Program-made: the position numbers and the translations under genes
The notes under the pieces: generated by a model
What the model saw: only the letters and a program-made list of their open reading frames with translations
Told to the model about the DNA's origin: nothing
Database searches by the model: none
In this document: positions 41,646-50,663 of the stretch, one piece after another
Layout: every line of letters begins with the position of its first letter
Numbering within the stretch: the first letter of the stretch is position 1
Assembly (NCBI RefSeq): GCF_019216885.1
Contig: NZ_JAAQRC020000001.1
Location: forward strand, 372,001-436,000
Length of the DNA: 64,000 nt
Direction of reading: 5' to 3'
From: Methylobacterium sp. SyP6R
GTDB lineage: Bacteria; Pseudomonadota; Alphaproteobacteria; Rhizobiales; Beijerinckiaceae

Positions 41646-42959
41646 ATGGACGGCACGGTCGCGACGAGGGAGGCCCGTCGATCCCGGCCGGGCCTCGACC
41701 CCCGGGCGCGCAAGGCGATCGCCGCCGCCTGCATCGGCAACATGCTCGAATGGTATGATTTCGGGGTCTACGCCTTCCTGGCCGGGTCGATCTCGGCGGC
41801 GTTCTTCCCCTCGAGCGACCCCACCGCCTCGCTGCTCGCGACCTTCGCGGCCTACGGCGTCGGCTTCCTGGCCCGGCCCTTCGGCGGCGCGGTGATCGGG
41901 CGCCTCGGCGACCGGCGCGGGCGCAAGGTCGCGCTGGTGCTGACCCTGCTGATGATGGCGCTCGGCACGATCGGGCTGGGCCTGCTGCCGACCTACGCCC
42001 GGATCGGGATCGCGGCGCCGGCCCTGCTGGTGACCTTGCGCATCCTCCAGGGCATCGCGGCCGGCGGGGAGTGGGGCGCCTCCACGGCCTTCATCATCGA
42101 ATGGGCGCCGGAAGGGCGGCGCGGGCTGTTCGGCTCGTTCCAGCAGGTCAGCACCGCCTCCGGCATCCTGCTCGGGTCCGGCGTCGCGGCCCTGCTGACC
42201 TCGCTCCTCAGCCCCGAGGCGATGCTGGCCTGGGGCTGGCGCATCCCGTTCCTGCTGGGCGCCTCGCTCCTCGTCGTCGGCATCCTGATCCGCCGCAGCG
42301 TCGACGAGACCCCGGTCTTCGAGGCAAAGGTCCAGCACGGCAAGGCCGCCGCGGTGCCGCCCGCGGGCGAGAGCGGCCCGCGCTTGGGGCTGCGCGCCTT
42401 CGGCTTCACGATCTTCTGGACCGTGTCGTACTACATGCTGCTGTCCTACATGCCGACCTTCACGCAGAAATACGGCGCGCTCTCCGCCTCGCAGGCCCTG
42501 TGGTCGAACACGATCGGGCTCGTGGCGATGGTGCTGACCGTTCCGGTCTTCGGCCATCTCTCGGATCGGATCGGCCGCAAGCCGCTCCTGATCGCCAGCG
42601 CGGTCGCGGCGATCCTCCTGTCCTACCCGCTGTTCCGGATCGTCGCCGACGGGGCGGGCTTTGCCACCGTGGTGGCGATCCAGGTCGTGTTCGGCATCAT
42701 CGTCGCGCTCTATTCCGGCCCCGGCCCGGCGGCGATCTCGGAGATGTTTCCGAGCCACCTGCGCTCGACCTGGATGTCGATCGGCTACACGCTCGCGGTC
42801 GCGGTGTTCGGGGGCTTCGCGCCCTTCGTCGCCACCTGGCTCATCGCCGCGACCGGCTCGGCGCTGGCGCCGAGCGTCGCCTACCTGATCCCGATGGCGG
42901 CGGTCACGCTCGCCGTCCTCGTGCGGATGCCGGAGACCGGCAAGACCCGGCTCGCCTGA
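41646..42959 (+). CDS. MFS transporter, metabolite:H+ symporter (MHS) group
   Basis: A 437-residue, 12-helix transporter. The MHS opening (AACIGNMLEWYDFGVYAFLAG), the loop 2-3 motif (GRLGDRRGRKVAL), the GGEWGAS motif and the second repeat (FGHLSDRIGRKPLL) are present. Relatives carry dicarboxylates, betaines, shikimate or aromatic acids. The start at 41646 follows CGGAGTTC. It is the first gene of a three-gene operon with a deacetylase-fold hydrolase and an M20 hydrolase, so it likely imports their substrate. Confidence 0.9.
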   Translation: MDGTVATREARRSRPGLDPRARKAIAAACIGNMLEWYDFGVYAFLAGSISAAFFPSSDPTASLLATFAAYGVGFLARPFGGAVIGRLGDRRGRKVALVLTLLMMALGTIGLGLLPTYARIGIAAPALLVTLRILQGIAAGGEWGASTAFIIEWAPEGRRGLFGSFQQVSTASGILLGSGVAALLTSLLSPEAMLAWGWRIPFLLGASLLVVGILIRRSVDETPVFEAKVQHGKAAAVPPAGESGPRLGLRAFGFTIFWTVSYYMLLSYMPTFTQKYGALSASQALWSNTIGLVAMVLTVPVFGHLSDRIGRKPLLIASAVAAILLSYPLFRIVADGAGFATVVAIQVVFGIIVALYSGPGPAAISEMFPSHLRSTWMSIGYTLAVAVFGGFAPFVATWLIAATGSALAPSVAYLIPMAAVTLAVLVRMPETGKTRLA

Positions 42960-42973
42960 TCGGAGTGCCCCCC

Positions 42974-43867
42974 ATGACCGATTCCGCCGCCCTCAAGCCG
43001 TGGCAATGGCCCGAGAGCCACTGGCGCCAGCGCGTGAACAAGGTCCGGGCCGGCCGCACCCTGGCCCCGGCCTGGCCCGGGGCCAAGCGGTGCGCGGTCG
43101 CCCTGTCCTTCGACGTCGACCACGAGACCAACGAGTTGCGCGACGGCGGCAAGTCGCTCGGGCGGCTCTCCTGGGGCCAGTACGGCAACCGCCAGGGCAT
43201 GCCGCGCATCCTGAAGCTCCTCTCCGAGCATGATGTCCCGGCGAGCTTCTACGTGCCGGCGGTGGTGGCGATGCTCTATCCCGACGAGCAGCGCGCCGTG
43301 GTGGCGGCCGGCCACGAGATCGGCATCCACGGCTGGATCCACGAGCTGAACTCGGTGCTGCCGCGGGAGGCCGAGCGCGACCTGATGCTGCGCAGCGCCG
43401 ACGCCCTGGAGGCGATCACGGGCACGCGCCCGGTGGGCCTGCGCACCCCGTCCTGGGACTATTCGGACGCGACCTTGGCGATCATCCGCGAGATGGGTCT
43501 GCGCTACGATTCGTCGCTGATGGCCGACGATTCCTGCTACGAACTCCTGGAGGACGGCGAGCCGACCGGGGTGGTCGAGATTCCGGTCGAATGGATCCGG
43601 GACGACGCGCCCTACTTCATGATGAGCCGGTTCGAGGGCTTGCGCCCGCATATCGGGCCCGAGGACGTGCTCGCGATCTTCATGCGCGAGTTCGAGGGCG
43701 CCTATCGCGAGGGCGGGCTGTTCCAGCTCACCATGCACCCGCACATCATCGGCTACCGCTCGCGCCTGTGGATCGTCGAGGAGCTGATCCGCGCCGCCAA
43801 GGCGAAGGGCGACGTGTGGTTCGCCACCCATGCCGACATCGCCGCCCACGCGGCGACGGCGTTGTGA
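42974..43867 (+). CDS. polysaccharide deacetylase-fold hydrolase (PuuE/PgdA-like)
   Basis: A 297-residue NodB-fold zinc hydrolase. The metal Asp is in VALSFDVDHETNE and the metal His pair in GHEIGIHGWIHELN, with the catalytic base region GLRTPSWDYSD. The closest groups by length and motif are the Helicobacter PgdA-like deacetylases and cyclic amide hydrolases such as allantoinase PuuE. It has no signal peptide, so it acts in the cytoplasm, favouring a small N-acyl or cyclic amide over peptidoglycan. It is 14 nt after the transporter gene and 1 nt before the M20 gene. Confidence 0.87.
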   Translation: MTDSAALKPWQWPESHWRQRVNKVRAGRTLAPAWPGAKRCAVALSFDVDHETNELRDGGKSLGRLSWGQYGNRQGMPRILKLLSEHDVPASFYVPAVVAMLYPDEQRAVVAAGHEIGIHGWIHELNSVLPREAERDLMLRSADALEAITGTRPVGLRTPSWDYSDATLAIIREMGLRYDSSLMADDSCYELLEDGEPTGVVEIPVEWIRDDAPYFMMSRFEGLRPHIGPEDVLAIFMREFEGAYREGGLFQLTMHPHIIGYRSRLWIVEELIRAAKAKGDVWFATHADIAAHAATAL

Positions 43868-43868
43868 C

Positions 43869-44999
43869 GTGCCCCAGGTTCCTCTGATTCCGGGCCCGGC
43901 GGACCTCGCGCCCGCCCTCGACCGCCTGCGGCGCCTCGTCCTGTGCGAGACGCCGAGCTACGCCCCCGACGCGCTTGCCGCCGGGCTCGCCCTGATGCGG
44001 GCGGAACTGGGGGCGGACGGCCTCGCGATGTCGGACCCCGCCCCCGATCTCGACGCCGCCGGGGCCGTCCGGGCCAGGTACGATCGGGGCGGGGCGCTGA
44101 CCGGCCCGCCGATCCTGATCCTCGGCCATCTCGACACCGTCCACCCGGTCGGCGAGCTCGCCGCCAATCCGTGGCGGATCGAGGGGAGCCGTGCCTTCGG
44201 GCCCGGCATCCTCGACATGAAGGGCGGGATCGTGCTGGCTCTGGAGGCGCTCCGCCGGGCCGGCCCGCATCTCGCCCGGCCGGTCGAGATCCTGATCACC
44301 TCCGACGAGGAGATCGGCTCGCCCCGCTCCCGCGGGCTGATCGAGGCGCGGGCGAAGGCGGCGGCCTGCGTCCTGGTGCCGGAGCCCGCCCGCGACAATG
44401 GCGGCCTCGTCGTCGGCCGCCACGCGATCCTGCGCTACGCGCTGTCGGCGACCGGCCGGCCCGCCCATGCCGGCCGCGACCCCGCGAAGGGAGATTCCGC
44501 GATCCACCGGCTCGCCCGCGCGATCGTCGCCCTGGAGAGCCGGAGCGTGCCGGGCGCGAGCCTCGGCGTCGGGGTGATCGGCGGGGGCACGTGGGTCAAT
44601 TGCGTGCCCGAGCACGCCTCGGCCGAGATGCTATGCGTTGCCGCCGACGACGCGCGGCGCGCGGAGATCGCCGGGATCGTCGCCGCGGAGGCGGATGAGC
44701 GGCTGGCGATCGACCTCGCGAGCGAGCGCCCGCTCTGGCGCACCGGGACGGGGGACCGGGCGCTCTACGAGGCGGCGCAGGCGGTGGCGGCGGCGCTCGG
44801 GGTCGTCGTCTCGCCGGAGGTGTCGGGCGGCGGCTCGGACGGGAACTTCACCGGCGCCCTCGGCGTGCCGACCCTCGACGGGCTCGGTCCCTGCGGCGCG
44901 GGGCTCCACGCCCATGACGAGCATCTGGATCTCGCGAGCCTGGGGCCGCGGATCGGCGTGATGGCGAACCTGCTGGTGCGGGTCGGTGGGACGGCGTGA
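43869..44999 (+). CDS. M20-family metallohydrolase (glutamate carboxypeptidase-like)
   Basis: A 376-residue di-zinc hydrolase. Metal ligands lie in ILGHLDTVHPVG, GPGILDMKGG, TSDEEIGSPRSRG and the late His in GLHAHDEHLD. The dimerisation domain with RPAHAGRDPAKG is intact, so it resembles carboxypeptidase G2 and acylornithine deacetylase-like enzymes that split N-acyl amino acids. The start is a GTG at 43869, 1 base after the deacetylase stop; the ATG at 43830 would overlap that gene by 38 bases. With the upstream genes it forms a probable import-and-hydrolysis pathway. Confidence 0.88.
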   Translation: MPQVPLIPGPADLAPALDRLRRLVLCETPSYAPDALAAGLALMRAELGADGLAMSDPAPDLDAAGAVRARYDRGGALTGPPILILGHLDTVHPVGELAANPWRIEGSRAFGPGILDMKGGIVLALEALRRAGPHLARPVEILITSDEEIGSPRSRGLIEARAKAAACVLVPEPARDNGGLVVGRHAILRYALSATGRPAHAGRDPAKGDSAIHRLARAIVALESRSVPGASLGVGVIGGGTWVNCVPEHASAEMLCVAADDARRAEIAGIVAAEADERLAIDLASERPLWRTGTGDRALYEAAQAVAAALGVVVSPEVSGGGSDGNFTGALGVPTLDGLGPCGAGLHAHDEHLDLASLGPRIGVMANLLVRVGGTA

Positions 45000-45070
45000 G
45001 CGCTTGCGGCTCGGGTGCCGCGACCGCGTGGCCGTGGTTCCAGCACGAGCGCGGGCACGCGACACGATCC

Positions 45071-46243
45071 TCAACCCGGAACCCCGGCCCGCAGGGGCGG
45101 GGCCTCCAGCACCGCCCGGTAGGCGTCGAGGACGCCCGCCGTCATCGCCTCGACCGTGTAGGCCTCGGCCCGGGACCGCGCCTCGGCGCCGAGTCGCGCG
45201 CGGATCGCGGGGTCGCCCGCCACCATCTCGATGGCGTGGGCGAAGCCGGCCTCGTCGTCGGGCGCGATGAAGATCGCGGCCTCGTCCCACAATTCGCGGA
45301 AGGTCGGGATGTCGGAGAGCACCAGGGCACAACCGGCGCTCGCGGCCTCCAGCACGCCGAGGCCGAAGGGCTCGTAGCGGGCGGCGGAAGCGTAGATCGG
45401 GGCGCCGGCGAGCCAGCGCGCCACGTCCTGGTCGCTGAGCCGACCGAGGGGGCGCAGGTGCTCGGGCGAGAACTGCGCCGCGTTCGGGCCCTTGAGGTCG
45501 CCGGCGGCGAGCAGCGGCAGCTGCATCCGGGCAGCGGCCCGGTCGAGGGTGCGGGCGTTCTTGCCCTCGTCCCAGAGCCGGCCGGCGGTGAAGGCGAAGG
45601 GCGAGGCGGCGGCGCCTGCCGGGCTGCGCTGGCCGCGGTCGGCGGGCTTGCGCCGGCCGTTCGGCACCACCCGGGGCGGGGCGATGCCGTAGGTCGCGGC
45701 GGTGGCTTCCGCGAAGGCGCGGGTCGGGCTGAGCAGCATGTCGACCCGCCGGTAGCCCTCCGCCACCAGGCTCGCCCGCCAGGCGAGGTCGGGGGGCAGG
45801 GGGCCGGGGCGCATCGCCGCCCACCAGGTCGCCACGCAGGAATGCGCGACCGCGATGACGGGGGCGCAGAAATCGGTGATGGCGGCGAGCGCCGGGCTGT
45901 TGAGGTGGATCAGGTCGGCGCCGGCCCGCTCGGCCTCGCGGGCGACCAGGGTGGCCGCCGCCTCGACCTCGCGGCGGGTCAGCGCTGTCCAGTCGAGGCT
46001 GGCGCCCAGCGGGCACAGGGCGAGGCCGCGGATGGCACGGGCGGCGCGGAGCTGGTCCTGGCTCGGCTCGGGGCCGAGCACCGCCAGGGTCACGCCGACG
46101 CCCTGGCGCGTCAGCTCCTCGGCGAGGTCGAGCCCGTATTGCCAGATTCCGCCAACCGCATCGACGGTCATGAACAGGTTGAGGGCCGGCGCCCCCCGAT
46201 AGGGGAGGGGGCGTCCGGCCGGGACCGTCAGGCTGGGCAGCAT
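45071..46243 (-). CDS. GT4-family glycosyltransferase
   Basis: A 390-residue GT-B enzyme. The N-terminal domain has FMTVDAVGGIWQYGLDLAEEL. The C-terminal domain has the nucleotide-sugar region AGRLWDEGKNARTLDRAAAR and the E-x7-E block ARYEPFGLGVLEAASAGCAL. Its start overlaps the radical SAM gene by 16 bp. This pairing is, as I recall, common in rhizobial and Methylobacterium exosugar clusters. Donor and acceptor are unknown. The gene looks intact although its upstream partner does not. Confidence 0.88.
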   Translation of the reverse strand: MLPSLTVPAGRPLPYRGAPALNLFMTVDAVGGIWQYGLDLAEELTRQGVGVTLAVLGPEPSQDQLRAARAIRGLALCPLGASLDWTALTRREVEAAATLVAREAERAGADLIHLNSPALAAITDFCAPVIAVAHSCVATWWAAMRPGPLPPDLAWRASLVAEGYRRVDMLLSPTRAFAEATAATYGIAPPRVVPNGRRKPADRGQRSPAGAAASPFAFTAGRLWDEGKNARTLDRAAARMQLPLLAAGDLKGPNAAQFSPEHLRPLGRLSDQDVARWLAGAPIYASAARYEPFGLGVLEAASAGCALVLSDIPTFRELWDEAAIFIAPDDEAGFAHAIEMVAGDPAIRARLGAEARSRAEAYTVEAMTAGVLDAYRAVLEAPPLRAGVPG

Positions 46244-47307
46244 GCCGCCTCCAACTCGCGCAACGGGGCCGGCCGTTCTTCTTGACCGTCGCCGAAGCGG
46301 TCGAACTGGCCGAGGTCATGGGCGCGTGCCCGCTCCCAGGCCTCGCCGTCCGGCTCGCCCCAGAGGCGGCGGTAGTCGGGCGAGGACGGGGAGAGCGGCA
46401 CGGGATCGTTGGCCCGGATGCCGGCGGCGCGCCGGCGGTCGCGCCGGGCCGCGACCGTCTCGGGGTCGTCGCCCGCGACCTTGATCGGGTTTGCCTGCAC
46501 GAAGGGCACCGAGCGGCGGGCATGGACCAGGCGCAAGGCGAGGTCGTCGGTCGAGGCGCGGCAGGTCTTGTCGCGCATCGCGCGGCCGCCTTCCGTCCGG
46601 CCCTCGACGCCGGCCTCGATCGAGACGCAGCCGGCAGCGCCCAGCATGTCGAGCATGCCGGGCTTCCACAGGTCGATCCGCGTCCGCACCCCGAACTCCA
46701 CCGCGCGGGCTGCGAGCGCCTCCGGCAGGGCTCTTCGGGGCAGGAAGATCTCGTCGATGAAGGAGAGGTCGCTCAGCCCTTGCGCGATCAACCGGTCGAC
46801 CTCCTCCAGGATGGCCGGCAGCGCGCGCCGCCGGTATTTGTCCCGGAAGTCGATCTCGGCGCAAAAGGTGCAGGAATAAGGGCGGCCGCGCGAGACCTCG
46901 ACCTCGGCGCCCGGCCCCTCCGGCGCCCGATCGAAGCCGAGCTTGCCAAGCGTCGTCGCCGGGGTGACCGAGCCGTGCGGGCCGACCGCCACGGTGCGGC
47001 CGCCGCGGCCGGCGAGCGCGTCGAGGAAGGCGCGGGGGACCCGCGATTCCGGCTGGGCGCAGCGCCGGAACAGGGAGGTCGAGGCGGTGGTCACCACCGT
47101 CATGGCGGGGGCGAAGTCCGCCACCCGGTCGGCGAGGCCTTCGAGCGAGAGACCGTCGAGGGCGCCGTCCGGCATCAGCACGTCGTGGCCGGCCCGCTCC
47201 AGCAGCACCTTGCAGGCCCCGAACTCCAGGGGGAGGCGCAGCGAACGGCACCCGCAATCGGTGCTGTTCTCGAAGCTCCAGGTCGGGTTGACGAGGGCGA
47301 TTCTCAA
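46228..47307 (-). CDS. B12-binding-type radical SAM protein, probably degenerate
   Basis: A 359-residue protein with an N-terminal cobalamin-binding-like domain (MRIALVNPTWSFENSTDCGC, LPLEFGACKVLLERAGHDV) and a radical SAM domain. The cluster motif CX3CX2C reads R142-PYS-C146-TF-C149, so the first cysteine is Arg, one base from a Cys codon. The stretch between VAVGPHGSVTPATTLGKLG and EVEVSRG looks tens of residues shorter than I expect for the family. The start is a TTG at 47307 that restores the family N-terminus. It may be inactive or decaying; sequencing error at one base cannot be excluded. Confidence 0.72.
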   Translation of the reverse strand: MRIALVNPTWSFENSTDCGCRSLRLPLEFGACKVLLERAGHDVLMPDGALDGLSLEGLADRVADFAPAMTVVTTASTSLFRRCAQPESRVPRAFLDALAGRGGRTVAVGPHGSVTPATTLGKLGFDRAPEGPGAEVEVSRGRPYSCTFCAEIDFRDKYRRRALPAILEEVDRLIAQGLSDLSFIDEIFLPRRALPEALAARAVEFGVRTRIDLWKPGMLDMLGAAGCVSIEAGVEGRTEGGRAMRDKTCRASTDDLALRLVHARRSVPFVQANPIKVAGDDPETVAARRDRRRAAGIRANDPVPLSPSSPDYRRLWGEPDGEAWERARAHDLGQFDRFGDGQEERPAPLRELEAACCPA

Positions 47308-47524
47308 AGCGGCTGTCCTGGACCGGAAACGGGCATCGCAGATACTGGTGGCGACTATGTGCGAAGTGGCGGGTCCGCTCCGGACGACAAGGGCTTTTCG
47401 CCCGAATGCGGTTAAGCGATTGATACCGATGAGGCGTCCGCCATGCAGCCGGCGCATGGCACGGGGCCGACCATGCCGCAGCCGCAGGCCCCGAGCTGGA
47501 ACCGAAACGCGTTTCGCGCGTGTC

Positions 47525-47740
47525 TCAGGCTGGCACGGCCGTCCGCAGGCCCCGGCTTCCGGCGAGCCAGGCGGCCAAACGCGTGAGGCCCCGCCGCGAG
47601 GGCAGCGGCCGGGGCAGCCCGAGATCGGCGGCAGCGCGGCGAGTATCGGAGACGTAGCAGTGCCGGTCGCCGGCGCGCCGGTCCTCGAAACCCGGATCGA
47701 GGAAACCCAGGTCGAGGGGATGGCCTCCCTGCGGCGCCCG
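47525..47740 (-). pseudogene. 3' remnant of an NAD-dependent sugar epimerase gene
   Basis: A 71-codon open stretch ending at TGA 47527-47525 encodes GDRHCYVSDTRRAAADLG followed by LTRLAAWLAGSRGL. This matches the C-terminal YVSD-R-A...LG-P-...GL-RL--W end of extended short-chain epimerases. An in-frame stop (47743-47741) lies directly upstream and nothing earlier resembles the NAD domain, so only the tail is left. It would have been the gene before the radical SAM gene in a sugar cluster. Read by hand in a frame that no start codon opens. Confidence 0.6.
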
Positions 47741-47952
47741 TCACGCTCCTCGAGTTGCCGACCGTCGCCGGCGCAGACGCTCCGGCTGTCTCTACCGGGC
47801 GAGAGTGCCGCGAACATGTGTCATCGTTCTGGCGTCATTCAGCCCGATTGATCCACAAGAACGATCAAAGCGATGCCAGCGGGATAGCGCAGCCACGGCG
47901 CGTCTTCCGGAGTCCCGCTCCGGCCCCCTCCACCGAGTTCACGCGACCCTCC

Positions 47953-49872
47953 ATGCCCCTCGTTCCCCCGTCGCACGATGCGGCGCCGGCTGCGCCCGGC
48001 GCGGACCCTTGCCCCCGTGAGACCGCCGACTTGCGTCGGCGCCGGCTGGCCCTGTTCCTGCCGACGGTGGCGACGGCCCTCGCCCTCGCGCTCGCGGCCC
48101 TCGCCGTCACCGGCGTGCCGGACGGGCTGCTCGAAGGCGCGGTGCTGATCCTGTTCTGCCTGGCGATGGCCTGGCAATCCTACATCGCCTGGACGTATCT
48201 CTACGGCGCCGTTGCCGCCGGTCTCGGGACGCGGGTGATGTCGCGGGTGGAGCGGCAGGCCGCCGAGATCGCCCCGCAGGCGAGCGGCCGCAGCCGCACC
48301 GCGGCCGTGGTGGCGATCCACGCCGAGGACGCGGCGGCGGTGTTCGCGGCGATCCGGGTGATGGCCCGGTCGCTCGCCCGCACCGGCGGCGACGGGCGCG
48401 ACCTCGACATCTTCGTCCTCAGCGACACGCGCGACCCGGAGATCGCGGCGGCCGAGGAGCGCGAGTTCGCCCGGATCCAGGCGTGGCGCCAGACCGCCGG
48501 ACCCGGCCTCCCGGCGATCCGCTACCGCCGCCGCCAGGAGAATAGCGGCCGCAAGGCCGGCAATGTCGGCGAGTTCTGCCGGACTTACGGCGGTGATTAC
48601 GACTTCATGATCGTGCTCGACGCCGACAGCCTGATGACCGGTGCCGCCATGCGCCGCCTGGTGCGGCTGATGGAGGAGAATCCCCGCACCGGCCTGATCC
48701 AGACCGTCAGCTACGCCGCCGGGCGCGACACCCTGTTCGCCCGCATCCAGCAATTCGCCGTGCGGCTCTACGCCCCGCTCTCGATCCGGGCGCTGGAGAC
48801 CTGGCAGGGGCCGGATGGGGGCTATTGGGGCCACAACGCCATCCTGCGCATCGCGGCCTTCGCGGCCAATGCCGAATTGCCGGTGCTGCCGGGCCGCGCG
48901 CCGCTCGGCGGCGAGATCCTGTGCCACGACACGGTCGAGGGCGCGTTCCTGCGCCGGGCCGGCTGGGAGCTGCGCCTGCTGCCGGAGGAGCCCGGCACCT
49001 GGGAGGAGATGCCCACCAACCTCATCGACCTGCTCGGCCGCGAGCGGCGCTGGTGCCAGGGCAACCTCCAGCATCTCGGCATCATCCGCTCAGCTGGCCT
49101 CACCGCCGGCAGCCGCTGGCATCTCGGCGCCGGCATCCTGTCCTACCTCGCCTCGCCGGTCTGGGTCGCCTTCTTAGGCCTGGGAACCTGGCAGGCGATC
49201 CGCAGCGGCGATCTCGGGCTCATCGCCTACGGCCTCACCGGCGAGGGGCCGGCGTCAGTCATCCTGGCCTCCTTGAGCCTCGCCGTCCTGGCCCTGCCGA
49301 AGCTCCTCAGCCTCGGCCACGTCCTGCTCTCGCCGGAGCGCCGCGCCGCCTTCGGGGGCACGCGCCGCCTGCTCGTCAGCGCCGCCCTCGAACAGGCCCT
49401 TTGGGTGCTGCTCTGGCCGGTCATGACCCTGTTCAATGCCGGCGCGGTCGCGACGACCTTCGCCGGACGGGTGGTGCGCTGGGACACCCAGGTCCGCGAC
49501 GACCGCCGGGTACCGTGGTCCGAGGCCTGCCGGCTCCAGGCCGATTCTCTGGTGGCGGGCGGCGTGCTCGCGGCGGCGCTCGCCTATGCCGCCGATCCGT
49601 GGCTGGCACTGTGGATGGCGCCGCTGGTCCTCGCCTTGCTGGCGAGCCCCGCGCTCAGCGTGCTGACCAGCCGCGCCGATCTCGGCCAGGCGGCGCGCCG
49701 CCGCGGCCTGTTTCTCACCATCGACGACACCGCCCAGGCCCCGGAGCTGCGCGACCTCATGATCGCCCGCGCCGCGCCGCAAGGCGCCGCACGGGCGCAC
49801 CCGGGTCGCGGCGAGGCGCCGGTCTGGCTCGCGACCGCGACGGATGATGCGAAGGCGTCGCCGCCACGCTAA
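47953..49872 (+). CDS. mdoH: glucans biosynthesis glucosyltransferase H
   Basis: A 639-residue inner-membrane GT2 enzyme that makes the linear beta-1,2 backbone of osmoregulated periplasmic glucans from UDP-glucose. Two N-terminal transmembrane segments precede the catalytic domain, where FVLSDTRDPEI, the DxD-type MIVLDADSLMTG, CHDTVEGAFLRRAGW and RERRWCQGN (QxxRW-type) are visible. Several transmembrane helices follow. The start at 47953 (MPLVPPSHD) is chosen because upstream codons run into the epimerase remnant. The periplasmic partner mdoG is not in the window. Confidence 0.9.
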   Translation: MPLVPPSHDAAPAAPGADPCPRETADLRRRRLALFLPTVATALALALAALAVTGVPDGLLEGAVLILFCLAMAWQSYIAWTYLYGAVAAGLGTRVMSRVERQAAEIAPQASGRSRTAAVVAIHAEDAAAVFAAIRVMARSLARTGGDGRDLDIFVLSDTRDPEIAAAEEREFARIQAWRQTAGPGLPAIRYRRRQENSGRKAGNVGEFCRTYGGDYDFMIVLDADSLMTGAAMRRLVRLMEENPRTGLIQTVSYAAGRDTLFARIQQFAVRLYAPLSIRALETWQGPDGGYWGHNAILRIAAFAANAELPVLPGRAPLGGEILCHDTVEGAFLRRAGWELRLLPEEPGTWEEMPTNLIDLLGRERRWCQGNLQHLGIIRSAGLTAGSRWHLGAGILSYLASPVWVAFLGLGTWQAIRSGDLGLIAYGLTGEGPASVILASLSLAVLALPKLLSLGHVLLSPERRAAFGGTRRLLVSAALEQALWVLLWPVMTLFNAGAVATTFAGRVVRWDTQVRDDRRVPWSEACRLQADSLVAGGVLAAALAYAADPWLALWMAPLVLALLASPALSVLTSRADLGQAARRRGLFLTIDDTAQAPELRDLMIARAAPQGAARAHPGRGEAPVWLATATDDAKASPPR

Positions 49873-49917
49873 GAACTATGAGCCCGGTTGAGTTGGCCGA
49901 CTGAATTGAAACCAGCA

Positions 49918-50061
49918 ATGTCATCCCGGGGCCGCGCAGCGGAGCCCGGGATCCATGAACGCTGAGGTTTCGGGACGAGGCGGAACGCTGTCAGCGTTTT
50001 CAGGATTCGTCGGCGTTCATGGATCCCGGGTTCTCGTCTTCGGCGAGCCCCGGGATGACGT
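49918..50061. repeat. palindrome family C, copy 2
   Basis: TGTCATCCCGGGGCCGCG...GAGCCCGGGATCCATGAACG pairs with CGTTCATGGATCCCGGG...GAGCCCCGGGATGACG around a 60-bp centre. It fills the gap between the convergent mdoH and 50128-50592 genes. Confidence 0.85.
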
Positions 50062-50127
50062 GGCGAGATGTCAACGTATGCGCCGGATCGATCGGCACAA
50101 CTGCTCGAACAGGCTCTCAGCACAGTC

Positions 50128-50592
50128 TCATTTCGCCGGCTTACCCAGCACCTTGAGCGGGTCGGTGCGCTGGCTCGGCGAGGGCTCGGCGGTCAGGCTG
50201 TCGGCGCGCTCCTCCGGGCGGCCGCGGACGCTGCCGGTGGTGGCGGGGCTGCCCTGGCCGGCGGTGGCGCGGTTGGTCGGGCTCGTCACCGGCACGGCGC
50301 CGCTGGCGAGTTCGAGGCAGGTCAGCATCTCGACGTAGCTCGGGAAGCCGCCGGCCGTCGATTGCTGCGAGCACTGGGTCTTGGCCGAGCCGGAGAACTG
50401 GCCCCAGCGCTTGCGCAGCTCGTCGCCGGCCGAGCGCTCTGAGCGCAGGCAGCCATCGGCGCCGGCCTCCTGGCTGACCGAGGCGCGGCCGGGCGAGTTG
50501 CAGGTGGCCGCAATATCGAGCCGCGGCGGTCCATCCGCCGCGACGAGAACGAGCTGCGCACCGAGGAGCGCGAGGGGCAGGGCGGCGGGCAT
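50128..50592 (-). CDS. secreted hypothetical protein
   Basis: A 154-residue protein with a signal peptide (about 1-19) and a mature part with four cysteines (RLDIAATCNS, DGCLRSE, KTQCSQQST, EMLTCLEL), probably paired in disulfides. The first half looks like a conserved domain of about 85 residues that I recall from rhizobial hypothetical proteins. The last 50 residues are Pro/Thr/Ser-rich and likely disordered. Function unknown. Confidence 0.75.
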   Translation of the reverse strand: MPAALPLALLGAQLVLVAADGPPRLDIAATCNSPGRASVSQEAGADGCLRSERSAGDELRKRWGQFSGSAKTQCSQQSTAGGFPSYVEMLTCLELASGAVPVTSPTNRATAGQGSPATTGSVRGRPEERADSLTAEPSPSQRTDPLKVLGKPAK

Positions 50593-50663
50593 GGCGGGTC
50601 TCCCGTGAGCCGGAGAAGGAAAAGCTTCGCCGGTTCAACGCGCAAACCGCGCCGGAGGCTCCC

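Noticed and set aside
46943..47851. Plus-strand frame of about 300 codons over the radical SAM/epimerase region
   Set aside because: It is antisense to clear radical SAM and epimerase similarity and has low-complexity Arg/Pro/Ser composition.
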